Assembly: GCF_902158555.1 (NCBI RefSeq)
Contig: NZ_CABGGS010000023.1
Coordinates: forward strand, 62,001-126,000
Reading direction: 5' to 3'
DNA: 64,000 bases
From: Klebsiella spallanzanii
Lineage (GTDB): Bacteria; Pseudomonadota; Gammaproteobacteria; Enterobacterales; Enterobacteriaceae
The position numbers were made by a program, and so were the translations under genes. Below, piece by piece: positions 46,901 to 60,603 of the stretch. Below the pieces are notes generated by a model. It searched no databases and was not told where the DNA came from. It was given only the letters and a program-made list of their open reading frames with translations. Within the stretch, counting starts at the first letter, position 1. Every line of letters starts with the position of its first letter.

Positions 46901-49120
46901 ATGAACTTGATTAAACTATACAGGCAATATCGAGATAAATGGTGGGCGCTTCCTCTCGTCTTACCCATGCTTTTGCTCCCCGTATCACGATGGGCTAATA
47001 CCGCTGCGTTGCTGAACGGTAATAATGTTTCTCTGTACTATTTACCTCTGGCATTAGTCCTCAGCCTGATGCTATTTTTTGGCTGGGCCGCGTTGCCGGG
47101 AATTGTTCTCGGTTTATTACTTTCCATAACGCGCGGTATGACGTTTGAAGATACCATCGGCGTTATTTTTCATTTTCTTATTCCAACCGTGCTGTGCTGG
47201 GGGGGATACCGAATTTTTGTGCCGCAAAGGCAGCAAACCTCGCATGGTAACATAAAGCTGATGCCACAGAGGCTGTTCTGGCAAATGCTGCTGCCCTCGT
47301 GCATTTTTCTCACCCTTTCCCAGCTGGCAGAGTATCTTGGTATTCATCCCCGAGCGACGGGGTTGATAGGCATTAATCCTTTTAGCTTACGTTCGCTAAT
47401 CACCTTTCAGGCTTTGATGGTTGGATGTTTGACTGGCGTACCGCTGTGCTATTTTTTAATTAGAATTATCCGAAATCCACTCTATATTCGGGGTTTTATT
47501 TCTCAGGTACGCTTACAAATCGATCCGAAAATTAAGTATTTTGAGATCTTTTTGTGGGCCGCGGTGCTGTTAATGTTATTAGTTTTACTATTAATGCCGT
47601 TGAGTCATTCGAGTACCATATTTAGTACCAATTACACGTTATCATTGCTTATGCCCGTGATGCTGTGGGGAGCAATGCGATTTGGCTACCGTTTCATATC
47701 ATTGATTTGGCCGCTGGTATTAATTGTTGTTATTCATTTCCATTATCGATATCTACCACTTTCTCCAATTTACAATAACCAGTTAGCGATTACCTCCTCC
47801 AGTTATCTGGTGTTCTCTTTTATTATCGCCTATATGGCGATGTTGGCGACTCAGCAGAGAGTTATTTACGCGCGCGTACGAAGGATGGCCTTCCTTGACC
47901 CGGTTGTTCATTTGCCGAATTTACGTGCTTTAAGTCGCGCGTTGAATCACTCGACCTGGTCTGTCCTGTGTTTCCTGCGCATTCCTGAACTGGAGATATT
48001 AGGGCGCCATTATGGCGTTTTGCTGCGTATTCAGTACAAGCAGAAACTGGCTGAGTCCCTTGGCGAGCTATTAAATGCTGGAGAAGATGTCTATCAGATG
48101 GCGGGGCATGAGCTGGTTATCCGCCTCAACAGCGAAAATCATCAGCAGCGGATCCCGTTATTGCATGAACATCTCAAAAAGTTTCGTTTTATCTGGAACG
48201 GTATGCCGATGCAACCACCTGCGGGGTTTAGCTATTGCAACGTTCGGTCTCCAGTGGTTCACCTGCATTTGCTACTTGGCGAACTTAACAGCGTGGCTGA
48301 CCTTTCGCTGGCGACCGGAAATCCTGAGAATCTACAGCGTCGTGGCGCCATTAATTTGCAGCAAGAGCTGAAAGACAAAGTCACGATGATGAATCTGCTG
48401 GTGAAGGCGCTGGAGCAGGATCGGTTTCTCCTGATGGCGCAACCGATCGTCGGTATTCGTGGCGATAGCTACCATGAAGTTCTGCTGAGGATGCTGAACG
48501 ACAACGATGAAATCATCATGCCAGATGCGTTTTTACCAGTGGCGTACGAATTTGGTCTCTCTGCGCGCATTGATAGCTGGGTTCTGGAGCATACGCTTCT
48601 CTTTATGGATAAACAGCGCAAGAAGCTACCCGGTATACGGCTAGCGATTAATATTTCGCCTTTTTCAGTGAGTAATAGCCATTTTCATCAGCAAGTGAAA
48701 ACGCTGCTGGCGCATTACGATATTGAACCCTGGCAGATTATTTTTGAACTGACCGAAAACCATTCACTGACCAATCCGGAACAAGCGCGGAAAACGCTGG
48801 CGCAGCTTCAGGAACTGGGCTGTCGCGTGGCGATTGATGACTTTGGTACCGGTTATGCCAGCTATGCGCGGCTGAAAACGATGAATGCGGACCTGCTGAA
48901 AATTGATGGTAGCTTTATTCGCAACCTTGTCACCAGCAGTCTTGATTATCAGGCCGTTGCGTCCATTTGCCTTCTTGCGCGAATGAGAAATATGCAGGTA
49001 GTGGCTGAGTATGTCGAAACACCAGAGGTTCGTCAGGCGGTGATTTCGTTAGGGATCGATTATATGCAGGGCTACGACATCGGTAAACCCGCCCCGCTTG
49101 AGGCATTGGTTGCGGATTGA
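46901..49120 (+). CDS. yfgF: Cyclic-di-GMP phosphodiesterase YfgF (PdeA)
   Basis: 739 residues. An N-terminal membrane part of the MASE1 type with about eight segments (20-320) is followed by a degenerate GGDEF domain (about 330-470, starting LDPVVHLPNLRALSRAL, without a GGDEF motif) and an EAL domain (about 490-735) with AQPIVGIRGDSYHEVLLRM (EVL in place of EAL), NISPF, FELTEN, DDFGTGYASYARL and KIDGSFIRN. It is the E. coli orthologue in content and place. Linked to peroxide and anaerobic responses there. Confidence 0.95.
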   Translation: MNLIKLYRQYRDKWWALPLVLPMLLLPVSRWANTAALLNGNNVSLYYLPLALVLSLMLFFGWAALPGIVLGLLLSITRGMTFEDTIGVIFHFLIPTVLCWGGYRIFVPQRQQTSHGNIKLMPQRLFWQMLLPSCIFLTLSQLAEYLGIHPRATGLIGINPFSLRSLITFQALMVGCLTGVPLCYFLIRIIRNPLYIRGFISQVRLQIDPKIKYFEIFLWAAVLLMLLVLLLMPLSHSSTIFSTNYTLSLLMPVMLWGAMRFGYRFISLIWPLVLIVVIHFHYRYLPLSPIYNNQLAITSSSYLVFSFIIAYMAMLATQQRVIYARVRRMAFLDPVVHLPNLRALSRALNHSTWSVLCFLRIPELEILGRHYGVLLRIQYKQKLAESLGELLNAGEDVYQMAGHELVIRLNSENHQQRIPLLHEHLKKFRFIWNGMPMQPPAGFSYCNVRSPVVHLHLLLGELNSVADLSLATGNPENLQRRGAINLQQELKDKVTMMNLLVKALEQDRFLLMAQPIVGIRGDSYHEVLLRMLNDNDEIIMPDAFLPVAYEFGLSARIDSWVLEHTLLFMDKQRKKLPGIRLAINISPFSVSNSHFHQQVKTLLAHYDIEPWQIIFELTENHSLTNPEQARKTLAQLQELGCRVAIDDFGTGYASYARLKTMNADLLKIDGSFIRNLVTSSLDYQAVASICLLARMRNMQVVAEYVETPEVRQAVISLGIDYMQGYDIGKPAPLEALVAD

Positions 49121-49125
49121 ACAGT

Positions 49126-49151
49126 CAATGGGCCGGTTATCCGGCCCATTG
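49126..49151. terminator. Bidirectional terminator between yfgF and ppx
   Basis: CAATGGGCCGG (49126-49136), a TTAT loop and CCGGCCCATTG (49141-49151) form a perfect 11 bp stem in the 38 bp gap between the two converging genes. Confidence 0.75.
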
Positions 49152-49158
49152 AGATAGG

Positions 49159-50700
49159 TTAACTTGCTGCGGCAGGCTTTTCTTCTTCGCTAATCTTCAG
49201 CCACCAGTCCGGAACGCCTTCCCAGTACTCTTGCTCTTTTTCCAGATCGAGCAGAACCAGCGCATTCTGGCTGAACCAGTCGTGTGGAAACGTCAGCGTC
49301 CAGTGGTTCGCTTCGGTCTTCAACGTGAGAGTCGGCGGGGTTGTCGTCGCCTGACGTTGGTTATTCAGCAGTACGCCAAGGCGCAGAAGCTGAATCAGCG
49401 GCAGAAACTGCTTTTTCTTAAACAGCGTAAAGCGCGGTAAATCATCCAGCTTGATCGCTTTACGGTGATAGCGAACTAACGTCGCCATAAGCATTTGCTG
49501 TTCCTGATTAAAGCCCGGCAGGTCGCTGTTTTGCAGGATATAAGCCGAATGGCGGTGCATACCGCTGTGGTTAATATTCAGGCCGACTTCGTGCAGCATG
49601 GTTGCCCATTTTAGCAGCGCTGCCAGATGGGGATTAGCAAGCTTAGGATTTTGTTCCTGCCACTGTTCGAACATATGCGTGGTTGTCTCCAGCACCCGAC
49701 GCGCCTGCTCGCGGTCGATATTGTACTGGTTAGCCAGGCTTTGCGCGGTGCGGCTGCGGATATCCTGATGACGGAAACGTCCTTCCATCTCATAAAGTAC
49801 GCCTTCGCGCAGCGCGCCATCAGATAAACGCAGCTCTTTAATCGCCAGCGCGTCAAACACCCCGCAAAGGATAGCCAGACCGGGGGCAAAAACGGCTTTA
49901 CGGTCTTCAGAAAGTCCCGGCAGGCTAAGCGAATCGAAGTTTTTATACTTCAGTAGCTCTTCGACCAGCATCTCGAGGCGCTCAGGGGTAATAAAACCGT
50001 CTTTCTCGCCCATGGCCACCAGGACTTCATGAGCGGCTTTAATGGTACCCGACGCGCCCAGGGCGACGTTCCAGCCCTGAATGCGGAACTGCCAGGCCAG
50101 CGTTTCCAGCTTCTGCACGGCTGACAGGCGCGCGCGCTGGAAGTTTTCTTTGCTGATGATGCCGCCAGGAAAGTAGACCTGGGAGAAGCTCACGCAGCCC
50201 ATACGACGGCTTTCTACCAGACGGGGCTCGAAATCCTCGCCGATGACCAGCTCAGTTGAACCGCCGCCGATGTCGATAACCAGCTTGCGGCCTCGCTCTG
50301 GCTGCGTATGCTCCACGCCCATAAAAATCAGGCGCGCTTCTTCGTTACCGGGGATTATCTCAATCGGATAGGGGATAACCTGTTCCGCACGCTTGAGAAA
50401 TTCGGCAGCGTTTGTTGCCTGGCGTAACGTGTGCGTGCCGACGATGCAGACGCTCGATGGGTCAAAGCCCTGCAGGCGTTCGGCGAACAGCGACAGGCAG
50501 TTTAGCCCGCGGCTGATGGCTTCTTCGCTCAGAACCGAATTTTCATCCAGACCATCGGCCAGATGCACGCGCTGTTTCAGACGACCGATGATCTGCATTG
50601 CCCCGTCAACGACACGGGCGATCACCATATGAAAACTGTTCGAACCAAGGTCGACCGCAGCAAACTCCTGCGGCCGAGGGGCTTTTTCGTTTATTGGCAT
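49159..50700 (-). CDS. ppx: Exopolyphosphatase Ppx
   Basis: 513 residues. Actin/Hsp70-like Ppx/GppA fold with [18 protein letters not shown] (13-30), the second phosphate loop [15 protein letters not shown], and a C-terminal HD-like helical domain with [19 protein letters not shown]. It removes terminal phosphate from polyphosphate. Lies 3 bp after ppk, so translation may be coupled. Confidence 0.97.
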   Translation of the reverse strand: MPINEKAPRPQEFAAVDLGSNSFHMVIARVVDGAMQIIGRLKQRVHLADGLDENSVLSEEAISRGLNCLSLFAERLQGFDPSSVCIVGTHTLRQATNAAEFLKRAEQVIPYPIEIIPGNEEARLIFMGVEHTQPERGRKLVIDIGGGSTELVIGEDFEPRLVESRRMGCVSFSQVYFPGGIISKENFQRARLSAVQKLETLAWQFRIQGWNVALGASGTIKAAHEVLVAMGEKDGFITPERLEMLVEELLKYKNFDSLSLPGLSEDRKAVFAPGLAILCGVFDALAIKELRLSDGALREGVLYEMEGRFRHQDIRSRTAQSLANQYNIDREQARRVLETTTHMFEQWQEQNPKLANPHLAALLKWATMLHEVGLNINHSGMHRHSAYILQNSDLPGFNQEQQMLMATLVRYHRKAIKLDDLPRFTLFKKKQFLPLIQLLRLGVLLNNQRQATTTPPTLTLKTEANHWTLTFPHDWFSQNALVLLDLEKEQEYWEGVPDWWLKISEEEKPAAAS

Positions 50701-50703
50701 AGG

Positions 50704-52764
50704 TTAATCGGGCTGTTCAAGTGATTTGAGATAGTCGTATATCGCCATCTGTGCGCGAACTTTACGGCGGTTGCCGCGCGGCACGTAGCGATTACTCAGT
50801 TCTTTATCAAGATAGCGTGCTTTTACCGTATCGTTGAACAGGATATCGAAAATATCCAGCACGCGCTGTTTTAGTCTTGGATCCAGCAGCGGCGCGGCGA
50901 CTTCGATACGATAGTCAATATTGCGCGTCATCCAGTCTGCAGACGATAGCCACACCTGTTTATCGCCGCCGTTTTCGAAGCTATAGACCCGGTCGTGCTC
51001 AAGGAAACGGTCCACGATGCTGATCACGCGAATATTATCACTGATTCCTTCCAGACCGGGAATCAGTGAGCACATGCCGCGAATCAGCAAATTAACCGGG
51101 ACACCGGAGCTTGAGGCCGCGTAGAGACGGTCTACCAGGCCTTTATCAACCAGATTATTCAACTTCAGGGCAATACCGGAAGGCTGGCCATTCTGCGCAT
51201 TGGCGATTTCGCGATCGATCATTTCATAAAGCAGACGGCGCGAGTTCTGCGGCGATACCAGCAGATAGTCGAAGCTGACCGGGCGGTATGGGTTTTCGAT
51301 AAAGTTAAACACCCGGCGGACTTCATTGGTGATGCGCGCATCGGCGGTCAGTAATGAATAGTCGGTGTAAAGACGCGCCGTTTTTTCGTTGAAGTTGCCG
51401 GTACCGATATGCGCATAGCGGACGACTTCATCACCCTCTTTACGGGAAACGAGGAACAGTTTGGCGTGAATCTTCAGCCCCGGTGCGGAGAAGATAACGT
51501 GCACGCCGGCTTCGGTCAGGCGTTTGGCCCAGTGAATGTTGGCCTCTTCGTCGAAACGAGCCTGCAGTTCTACGACTACGGTGACTTTCTTGCCGTTGTG
51601 GGCAGCGTGAATCATCGAATCGATAATTCGCGAATCTTTAGCCACGCGGTAAATGTTGATTTTAATAGCCAGCACGCTGGGGTCGAATGAAGCCTGGCGC
51701 AGCAGTTCCAGCACGTGCTCGAAGGTATGGTACGGATAGTAGAGCAGCACGTCGCGCTCTCGAATGGCGTCAAAGCCGTTGCGGAACTTATCGAACCACA
51801 GATGGCGCAGACGCGGCATCGGCTTGTTGACCAGATTGGCTTTACCAACATTCGGGAAGCCAATAAAGTCTTTAAAGTTATGGTAGCGTCCGCCCGGCAG
51901 CATCGAGTCGTAGTTGGAGATAGAGAGCTTATCGCGCAGCATCTCGACCATCGCGTCTGGCATATCGCGCTGATAGACAAAGCGCACCGGTTCGGCGGTC
52001 AGGCGCTGTTTCAGGCTAGAGGACATCAGCTCCATCAGACTCGATTCCATCTCGTGTACCAGGTCATATTCGGCATCACGGGTCATCTTCATCGAATAGG
52101 CGTTCAGCGCGTCGTAGTCAAAGAAGCCTTTAAAGATATCATCCAGGCAGTAACGCAGAATGTTATCTAACAGAATCATTGGCTTGCGGCGGCGAGGTGC
52201 TTCCGGTGGAAGGTTCACAAAACGTGGAACCTTGTCAGACGGAATTTCCAGCAGCGCGTAGTTGATCGCGTCACCGCGAATAATCTCGACGGCCAGATAG
52301 GTGTAATCATCCTTCAGAAACTGTACCAGATCCGTTTCGCGGTTAATCAGAATCGGCGTAATGTGCTGACGAAGATACAGCTTGAAGTAGTTTCGCAGCC
52401 AGGACTGCTGATTGACCGAAAGCTGGCGTTCGTTAATCAGGAAAATTTGGTTACGCGCCATTTCCAGCAGCAGCTCGTTATATAAACCGTCGAACTCCTG
52501 ATCGGCCTTAAGCACGCGGGCCTGGATTTTACCCAGCAGGTGGCGAGAGTGGGCGGTACTGCCTTGTTCTTCGCTAATGATGATGCGGCGCTTCAGCTCG
52601 GCAAAGCGCACTTTATAAAATTCATCGAGGTTGTTTGAGTAAATACCCAAAAAGCGCATGCGCTCGATCAGCGGGTTGCTTTTGTCTGCCGCTTCCTGAA
52701 GTACGCGCTCGTTAAAGGACAACCAGCTGAGTTCTTTTTCGATGTATAGCTTTTCCTGGCCCAT
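50704..52764 (-). CDS. ppk: Polyphosphate kinase 1
   Basis: 686 residues, full length. N domain ([16 protein letters not shown]), H domain, and two PLD-like C domains. The autophosphorylated His is in [14 protein letters not shown]; the second conserved His is in [19 protein letters not shown]. It makes polyphosphate from ATP. First gene of ppk-ppx; a pho-box-like sequence lies about 75 bp upstream. Confidence 0.97.
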   Translation of the reverse strand: MGQEKLYIEKELSWLSFNERVLQEAADKSNPLIERMRFLGIYSNNLDEFYKVRFAELKRRIIISEEQGSTAHSRHLLGKIQARVLKADQEFDGLYNELLLEMARNQIFLINERQLSVNQQSWLRNYFKLYLRQHITPILINRETDLVQFLKDDYTYLAVEIIRGDAINYALLEIPSDKVPRFVNLPPEAPRRRKPMILLDNILRYCLDDIFKGFFDYDALNAYSMKMTRDAEYDLVHEMESSLMELMSSSLKQRLTAEPVRFVYQRDMPDAMVEMLRDKLSISNYDSMLPGGRYHNFKDFIGFPNVGKANLVNKPMPRLRHLWFDKFRNGFDAIRERDVLLYYPYHTFEHVLELLRQASFDPSVLAIKINIYRVAKDSRIIDSMIHAAHNGKKVTVVVELQARFDEEANIHWAKRLTEAGVHVIFSAPGLKIHAKLFLVSRKEGDEVVRYAHIGTGNFNEKTARLYTDYSLLTADARITNEVRRVFNFIENPYRPVSFDYLLVSPQNSRRLLYEMIDREIANAQNGQPSGIALKLNNLVDKGLVDRLYAASSSGVPVNLLIRGMCSLIPGLEGISDNIRVISIVDRFLEHDRVYSFENGGDKQVWLSSADWMTRNIDYRIEVAAPLLDPRLKQRVLDIFDILFNDTVKARYLDKELSNRYVPRGNRRKVRAQMAIYDYLKSLEQPD

Positions 52765-52836
52765 TACAGCTCACACTCCGTTTTACTCACAGGACATAGA
52801 CTATTATGACGAAATTTTCCGCATAGCGATTCACTG

Positions 52837-52855
52837 TGTCACAACAATATGACAG
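52837..52855 (-). promoter_or_regulatory. Pho-box-like site upstream of ppk
   Basis: On the minus strand, CTGTCATA (52855-52848) is a full half-site, followed after three bases by TTGTGACA, a degenerate second half. PhoB is known to control ppk in some enterics. One good half only, so moderate support. Confidence 0.45.
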
Positions 52856-52902
52856 TAAGAAGAATTATTTCTGCAATATGATTGATTGCTAAACGATTTT
52901 AA

Positions 52903-52935
52903 TCAAAAAAAGCCCCGCGTGGATAAAACGCAGGG
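52903..52935 (-). terminator. Terminator of purMN
   Basis: On the minus strand GCCCTGCG, a 9-base loop and CGCGGGGC form a stem with one T:G pair, followed by TTTTTTT. It lies just past the purN stop. Confidence 0.8.
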
Positions 52936-52942
52936 CGGTGGA

Positions 52943-54864
<1,922 letters not shown>

Positions 54865-54882
54865 TCAGGAGGGAAGTTGAGG

Positions 54883-55776
54883 ATGAAAATTGCCGCATTT
54901 GATATCGGTGGCACGGCGTTAAAAATGGGCGTAATGACGTGTGAAGGCGCTCTACTGGATAAAGGAAAGCAGACCATCATCGATAGCAATGGCGACCAGA
55001 TCCAGCAGGCGATGCTGGCGTGGATCGCCGCTCATCCTGAATGCGAAGGCGTCGCAATCAGCGCTCCCGGCTATGTTAACCCGCACACCGGCTTTATCGA
55101 AATGGGCGGCGCCATCCGGAAATTTGATAACTTCGCCATCAAGAGTTGGCTCGAAGAGCAGGTTGGACTGCCCGTCGCCATTGAGAATGATGCCAACTGT
55201 GTGCTGCTGGCTGAACGCTGGCAGGGAAAAGCCGCTGAAATGGCCAACTTTCTGGTGCTGACCATCGGCACCGGTATCGGCGGGGCGATTTTCTGTAATA
55301 ACCAGTTGGTCCACGGTGCTCGCTTCCGCGCGGGTGAATTCGGCTATATGCAAACGGCTCGCCCCGGCACCCGGGATGTGCGGCGTTACTCAATGAATGA
55401 AAACTGCACGCTGCGCGTTCTGCGTCATCGCTATGCTGAACATATCGGTAAAACGCTGGATGAAGTGACCGGTGAAGAAATTTTTGACCGCTATGATGCG
55501 GGCGATGCCATCTGTCGGCGTCTGGTTTCCGAATTTTTTAACGGTCTCGGTACCGGGCTTTACAACCTCGTCAACTTATTCGACCCACAGACGATTTTGA
55601 TCGGCGGCGGGATTGTGGAACGACCGGGCTTCCTGGCGCTGCTGCGCGAGCATCTGGCCTGGTTTGGCATTGCGGAATATATCGACACCGTCAGCCACGG
55701 CAACGATGCCGGGCTGGTAGGGGCCGTTTACCATTTCAATCAGCAATATCGGTCGCATAGCAGCGACTGCGCATAG
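54883..55776 (+). CDS. bglK: Beta-glucoside kinase BglK (ROK family)
   Basis: 297 residues from ATG 54883 (MKIAAFDIGGTALKMGVM), after GAGG; a longer frame from 54790 would include the operator and is rejected. ROK fold: phosphate-1 motif DIGGT (8-12) and TIGTGIGGAIF. The usual ROK zinc motif (CxCGxxGCxE) is missing; the region reads MNENCTLRVLRHRY, as in Klebsiella pneumoniae BglK, which phosphorylates cellobiose and other beta-glucosides at O-6 with ATP. The next gene is a 6-phospho-beta-glucosidase, so the pair phosphorylates and cleaves non-PTS beta-glucosides. Confidence 0.88.
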   Translation: MKIAAFDIGGTALKMGVMTCEGALLDKGKQTIIDSNGDQIQQAMLAWIAAHPECEGVAISAPGYVNPHTGFIEMGGAIRKFDNFAIKSWLEEQVGLPVAIENDANCVLLAERWQGKAAEMANFLVLTIGTGIGGAIFCNNQLVHGARFRAGEFGYMQTARPGTRDVRRYSMNENCTLRVLRHRYAEHIGKTLDEVTGEEIFDRYDAGDAICRRLVSEFFNGLGTGLYNLVNLFDPQTILIGGGIVERPGFLALLREHLAWFGIAEYIDTVSHGNDAGLVGAVYHFNQQYRSHSSDCA

Positions 55777-57216
<1,440 letters not shown>

Positions 57217-57238
57217 ATCGCCGCAAAGCCACGCCCAG

Positions 57239-57261
57239 CCCCGCTTTAGCGGGGTTTTTTT
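57239..57261 (+). terminator. Terminator of the bglK operon
   Basis: CCCCGC (57239-57244), TTTA loop, GCGGGG (57249-57254) and TTTTTTTA. A clear intrinsic terminator. Confidence 0.88.
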
Positions 57262-57398
57262 ATTTTGTCTTATACTGGCTCAGGCAGCGTAAATCATTTT
57301 GGTTGATCGCGGTCAAACATATCGGCTATGGCGCAAAAGGAAAAAAGCGGTATAATCCGGCGATTTTTTTTGTGGCTGCCCCTCAGAGGAGAAAGAGA

Positions 57399-58025
57399 AT
57401 GAAGATTGTGGAAGTGAAACACCCACTCGTCAAACACAAGCTGGGCCTGATGCGCGAGCACGACATCAGCACCAAACGCTTCCGTGAACTCGCCTCAGAA
57501 GTGGGCAGCTTACTGACTTATGAAGCCACGGCCGACCTGGCGACCGAGAAAGTCACCATTGAAGGCTGGAACGGCCCGGTAGAAGTTGAGCAGATCAAAG
57601 GTAAGAAAATTACCGTGGTGCCGATTCTGCGCGCGGGTCTGGGTATGATGGAAGGCGTCCTTGAGCACGTGCCAAGCGCGCGCATCAGCGTTGTGGGCAT
57701 TTACCGTAACGAAGAAACCCTGGAGCCAGTACCTTACTTCCAGAAACTGGTGTCCAATATCGACGAACGTATGGCTCTGGTGGTTGACCCAATGCTGGCA
57801 ACCGGCGGCTCAATGATCGCGACCATCGACCTGCTGAAAAAAGCGGGCTGCACCAGCATTAAGGTGCTGGTTCTGGTCGCCGCGCCGGAAGGTATCGCCG
57901 CGCTGGAGAAAGCGCATCCGGATGTGGAAATGTACACCGCGTCAATTGACCAGGGGCTTAACGAGCACGGATACATTATTCCGGGGCTCGGCGATGCCGG
58001 CGATAAGATTTTTGGTACGAAATAA
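57399..58025 (+). CDS. upp: Uracil phosphoribosyltransferase
   Basis: 208 residues from ATG 57399 ([16 protein letters not shown]) after AGAGGAGAAAGAG; a TATAAT lies at 57349-57354. PRPP-binding loop [12 protein letters not shown] and the uracil-site [11 protein letters not shown]. It converts uracil and PRPP to UMP. Followed by a strong terminator and then uraA, which in E. coli is cotranscribed by read-through. Confidence 0.97.
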   Translation: MKIVEVKHPLVKHKLGLMREHDISTKRFRELASEVGSLLTYEATADLATEKVTIEGWNGPVEVEQIKGKKITVVPILRAGLGMMEGVLEHVPSARISVVGIYRNEETLEPVPYFQKLVSNIDERMALVVDPMLATGGSMIATIDLLKKAGCTSIKVLVLVAAPEGIAALEKAHPDVEMYTASIDQGLNEHGYIIPGLGDAGDKIFGTK

Positions 58026-58035
58026 ATGATGAAGT

Positions 58036-58069
58036 AAAAAAAGCCGACTTTGATAGTCGGCTTTTTTTT
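58036..58069 (+). terminator. Strong terminator between upp and uraA
   Basis: AAAAAAGCCGACT (58037-58049) and AGTCGGCTTTTTTTT (58055-58069) form an 8 bp GC-rich stem extended by A:T pairs, with a long U-tract. It limits uraA expression from the upp promoter. Confidence 0.88.
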
Positions 58070-58120
58070 GAATAAAACACACCAACAGCAACCAATAAAC
58101 GACTCTCAGAGGAAAATGCC

Positions 58121-59410
58121 ATGACGCGCCGTGCTATCGGGGTCAGTGAAAGACCGCCGCTTTTACAGACAATCCCGCTTAGTTTGCAACATCTGTTCGC
58201 CATGTTTGGCGCAACCGTACTGGTGCCCGTTCTGTTTCATATCAACCCGGCCACGGTACTGCTGTTTAACGGCATCGGAACGCTGTTATATCTTTTCATC
58301 TGCAAAGGTAAAATTCCGGCTTATTTAGGATCGAGCTTTGCGTTTATCTCCCCGGTGCTCCTTCTGCTACCGTTGGGCTACGAAGTCGCTCTCGGCGGCT
58401 TTATTATGTGCGGCGTGCTGTTCTGCATCGTCTCCTTTATTGTTAAAAAAGCCGGTACCGGCTGGCTGGATGTGATGTTCCCTCCGGCGGCGATGGGCGC
58501 GATTGTTGCGGTTATCGGTCTGGAGCTGGCGGGCGTCGCGGCGAATATGGCCGGTCTGCTGCCTGCTGACGGGCAATCGCCGGACAGCAAAACCATCATT
58601 ATTTCGATGGTAACGCTGGCGGTGACGGTCTTCGGTTCCGTGCTGTTCCGCGGTTTCCTGGCAATTATCCCGATTTTAATCGGCGTGCTGGTCGGTTACG
58701 CGCTTTCCTTCGTGATGGGGGTTGTTGATACCACGCCCATCGCCGAGGCGCATTGGTTCGCGCTGCCGACCTTCTATACGCCGCGTTTTGAATGGTTCGC
58801 CATTTTCACTATTCTGCCCGCGGCGCTGGTGGTGATCGCTGAGCACGTTGGGCACCTGGTGGTGACGGCCAATATTGTCAAAAAAGATCTGATCCGCGAT
58901 CCGGGTCTGCATCGCTCAATGTTTGCCAACGGCCTGTCTACAGTGATCTCCGGCTTCTTTGGCTCAACGCCGAATACCACCTACGGTGAGAATATTGGCG
59001 TGATGGCGATTACCCGCGTTTACAGCACCTGGGTTATCGGCGGGGCGGCGATCATCGCGATTCTGCTCTCCTGTGTTGGCAAGCTGGCGGCGGCTATCCA
59101 GATTATCCCGCTGCCGGTGATGGGCGGCGTCTCTCTGCTGCTTTACGGCGTGATCGGTGCATCAGGTATTCGCGTACTGATTGAATCAAAAGTTGATTAT
59201 AACAAGGCGCAGAACCTGATTCTGACTTCAGTTATCCTGATCATCGGCGTCAGCGGCGCAAAGGTGCATATTGGTGCGGCAGAATTGAAAGGTATGGCCC
59301 TGGCGACCATCGTCGGTATCTGCCTGAGCTTGATCTTCAAACTGATCAGCGTCCTGCGTCCGGAAGAGGTTGTCCTTGACGCGGCAGACAGCGAAGAAGC
59401 AAAACATTGA
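58121..59410 (+). CDS. uraA: Uracil:proton symporter UraA
   Basis: 429 residues, NCS2/NAT family with 14 membrane segments. Substrate-binding signatures include FAIFTILPAALVVIAEHVGHL and FGSTPNTTYGENIGVMA. It imports uracil for Upp to use. ATG 58121 follows an AGAGG site. A hairpin follows before hda. Confidence 0.96.
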   Translation: MTRRAIGVSERPPLLQTIPLSLQHLFAMFGATVLVPVLFHINPATVLLFNGIGTLLYLFICKGKIPAYLGSSFAFISPVLLLLPLGYEVALGGFIMCGVLFCIVSFIVKKAGTGWLDVMFPPAAMGAIVAVIGLELAGVAANMAGLLPADGQSPDSKTIIISMVTLAVTVFGSVLFRGFLAIIPILIGVLVGYALSFVMGVVDTTPIAEAHWFALPTFYTPRFEWFAIFTILPAALVVIAEHVGHLVVTANIVKKDLIRDPGLHRSMFANGLSTVISGFFGSTPNTTYGENIGVMAITRVYSTWVIGGAAIIAILLSCVGKLAAAIQIIPLPVMGGVSLLLYGVIGASGIRVLIESKVDYNKAQNLILTSVILIIGVSGAKVHIGAAELKGMALATIVGICLSLIFKLISVLRPEEVVLDAADSEEAKH

Positions 59411-59418
59411 TCCCTGGG

Positions 59419-59448
59419 CCGGGCAGCGATCCTGCCCGGTTCTCTCCT
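59419..59448 (+). terminator. Hairpin after uraA
   Basis: CCGGGCAG (59419-59426) and CTGCCCGG (59432-59439) make a perfect 8 bp stem followed by TTCTCTCCTT, a weak U/C tail. Confidence 0.6.
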
Positions 59449-59505
59449 TATGTATTTCTGTGTTAAACTCTTCGCGTTTTTCTGCAAGCCTATGTTGAGG
59501 TCCAT

Positions 59506-60207
59506 CTGAACGCACCGGCACAGCTCTCTTTGCCACTGTACCTTCCCGATGATGAAACTTTCGCGAGTTTCTGGCCGGGTGATAACCCTTCTCTTCTTGC
59601 TGCCCTTCAGAACGTGCTGCGGCAGGAACATAGCGGATACATCTATATCTGGTCACGCGAAGGGGCGGGGCGTAGCCATCTATTACACGCGGCCTGCGCG
59701 GAGCTCTCCCAGCGCGGCGATGCGGTGGGCTACGTTCCCCTGGATAAACGGACGTGGTTTGTTCCTGAAGTACTGGACGGAATGGAGCAACTTTCGCTGG
59801 TGTGCATCGATAATATTGAATGCGTGGCGGGCGATGAACTATGGGAAATGGCTATTTTCGATCTCTATAACCGTATCCTTGAATCAGGCAAGACCCGGCT
59901 GCTGATTACCGGCGACCGACCACCGCGCCAGCTCAAACTGGGCCTGCCGGATCTGGCTTCGCGTCTCGACTGGGGGCAAATCTACAAGCTACAGCCGCTA
60001 TCGGATGAAGATAAGCTCCAGGCGCTTCAGCTGCGCGCCAGGCTGCGTGGTTTCGAAATGCCGGAAGATGTTTGCCGGTTCCTGCTTAAACGTCTGGATC
60101 GCGAAATGCGTTCGCTATTTATGACGCTCGATCAGCTCGATCGCGCTTCAATTACCGCTCAGCGCAAGCTGACCATTCCTTTTGTTAAAGAGATCCTCAA
60201 GCTTTAG
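59506..60207 (+). CDS. hda: DnaA regulatory inactivator Hda, starting at CTG
   Basis: 233 residues if started at CTG 59506 (encoding [22 protein letters not shown]), preceded by TTGAGG five bases away. The first ATG-like starts in frame are inside conserved sequence. E. coli hda is known to begin at a CUG with the same N terminus, including the QLSLPL clamp-binding motif needed to bind the beta clamp. AAA+ domain: Walker A-type loop [11 protein letters not shown], Walker B VCIDNIE and sensor regions. With the clamp it stimulates ATP hydrolysis on DnaA after initiation. Confidence 0.93.
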   Translation: MNAPAQLSLPLYLPDDETFASFWPGDNPSLLAALQNVLRQEHSGYIYIWSREGAGRSHLLHAACAELSQRGDAVGYVPLDKRTWFVPEVLDGMEQLSLVCIDNIECVAGDELWEMAIFDLYNRILESGKTRLLITGDRPPRQLKLGLPDLASRLDWGQIYKLQPLSDEDKLQALQLRARLRGFEMPEDVCRFLLKRLDREMRSLFMTLDQLDRASITAQRKLTIPFVKEILKL

Positions 60208-60227
60208 CAGGCCGCGGCTTGAGGATC
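60192..60227. terminator. Shared hairpin at the hda/yfgD 3' ends
   Basis: GATCCTCAAGC (60192-60202) and GCTTGAGGATC (60217-60227) are perfect 11-base complements. The left arm lies in the last hda codons (EILKL) and the loop contains the TAG. It lies between the two converging genes; no U-tract on the plus strand. Confidence 0.5.
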
Positions 60228-60234
60228 CCGCACC

Positions 60235-60594
60235 TTAGTTAACGATTTCCAGAACCTGCTCCGGCGGACGGCCGATACGAGCCTCACCGTGGCTGACGAC
60301 AATGGGCCGTTCAATCAGCTTTGGATTCTCGATCATCGCCTGGATCAGCGCATCCTCGCTCAGCTGCGGGTTGGCGAGATCCAGCGATTTATAGAGATCT
60401 TCTTTCTGGCGCATTAATTCGCGTGCGCTGGCCATTCCTAACATCTTCAGCAGCTGGCGCAGCGTTGCGGCATCCGGCGGCGTTTCCAGATAGAGCACCA
60501 CTTCAGGGTCGATACCGTTAGCCTTCAGCAGGCTCAGGGTGTCGCGACTCTTGGAGCAGCGAGGGTTATGATAGATTTTGACCGTATCGGACAT
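60235..60594 (-). CDS. yfgD: ArsC-family reductase YfgD
   Basis: 119 residues, arsenate reductase family with the N-terminal Cys13 in YHNPRCSKSRDTL. Conserved Arg residues in PKLIERPIVV. E. coli YfgD is a glutaredoxin-type ArsC relative of uncertain role; arsenate reduction is not shown. It is followed on the same strand by bepA upstream (10 bp gap), so the two may be cotranscribed. Confidence 0.9.
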   Translation of the reverse strand: MSDTVKIYHNPRCSKSRDTLSLLKANGIDPEVVLYLETPPDAATLRQLLKMLGMASARELMRQKEDLYKSLDLANPQLSEDALIQAMIENPKLIERPIVVSHGEARIGRPPEQVLEIVN

Positions 60595-60603
60595 GAGGTC
60601 TCC

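Noticed and set aside
59530..60207. hda started at the TTG at 59530
   Set aside because: It would remove the clamp-binding QLSLPL motif; the CTG at 59506 has a good ribosome site.
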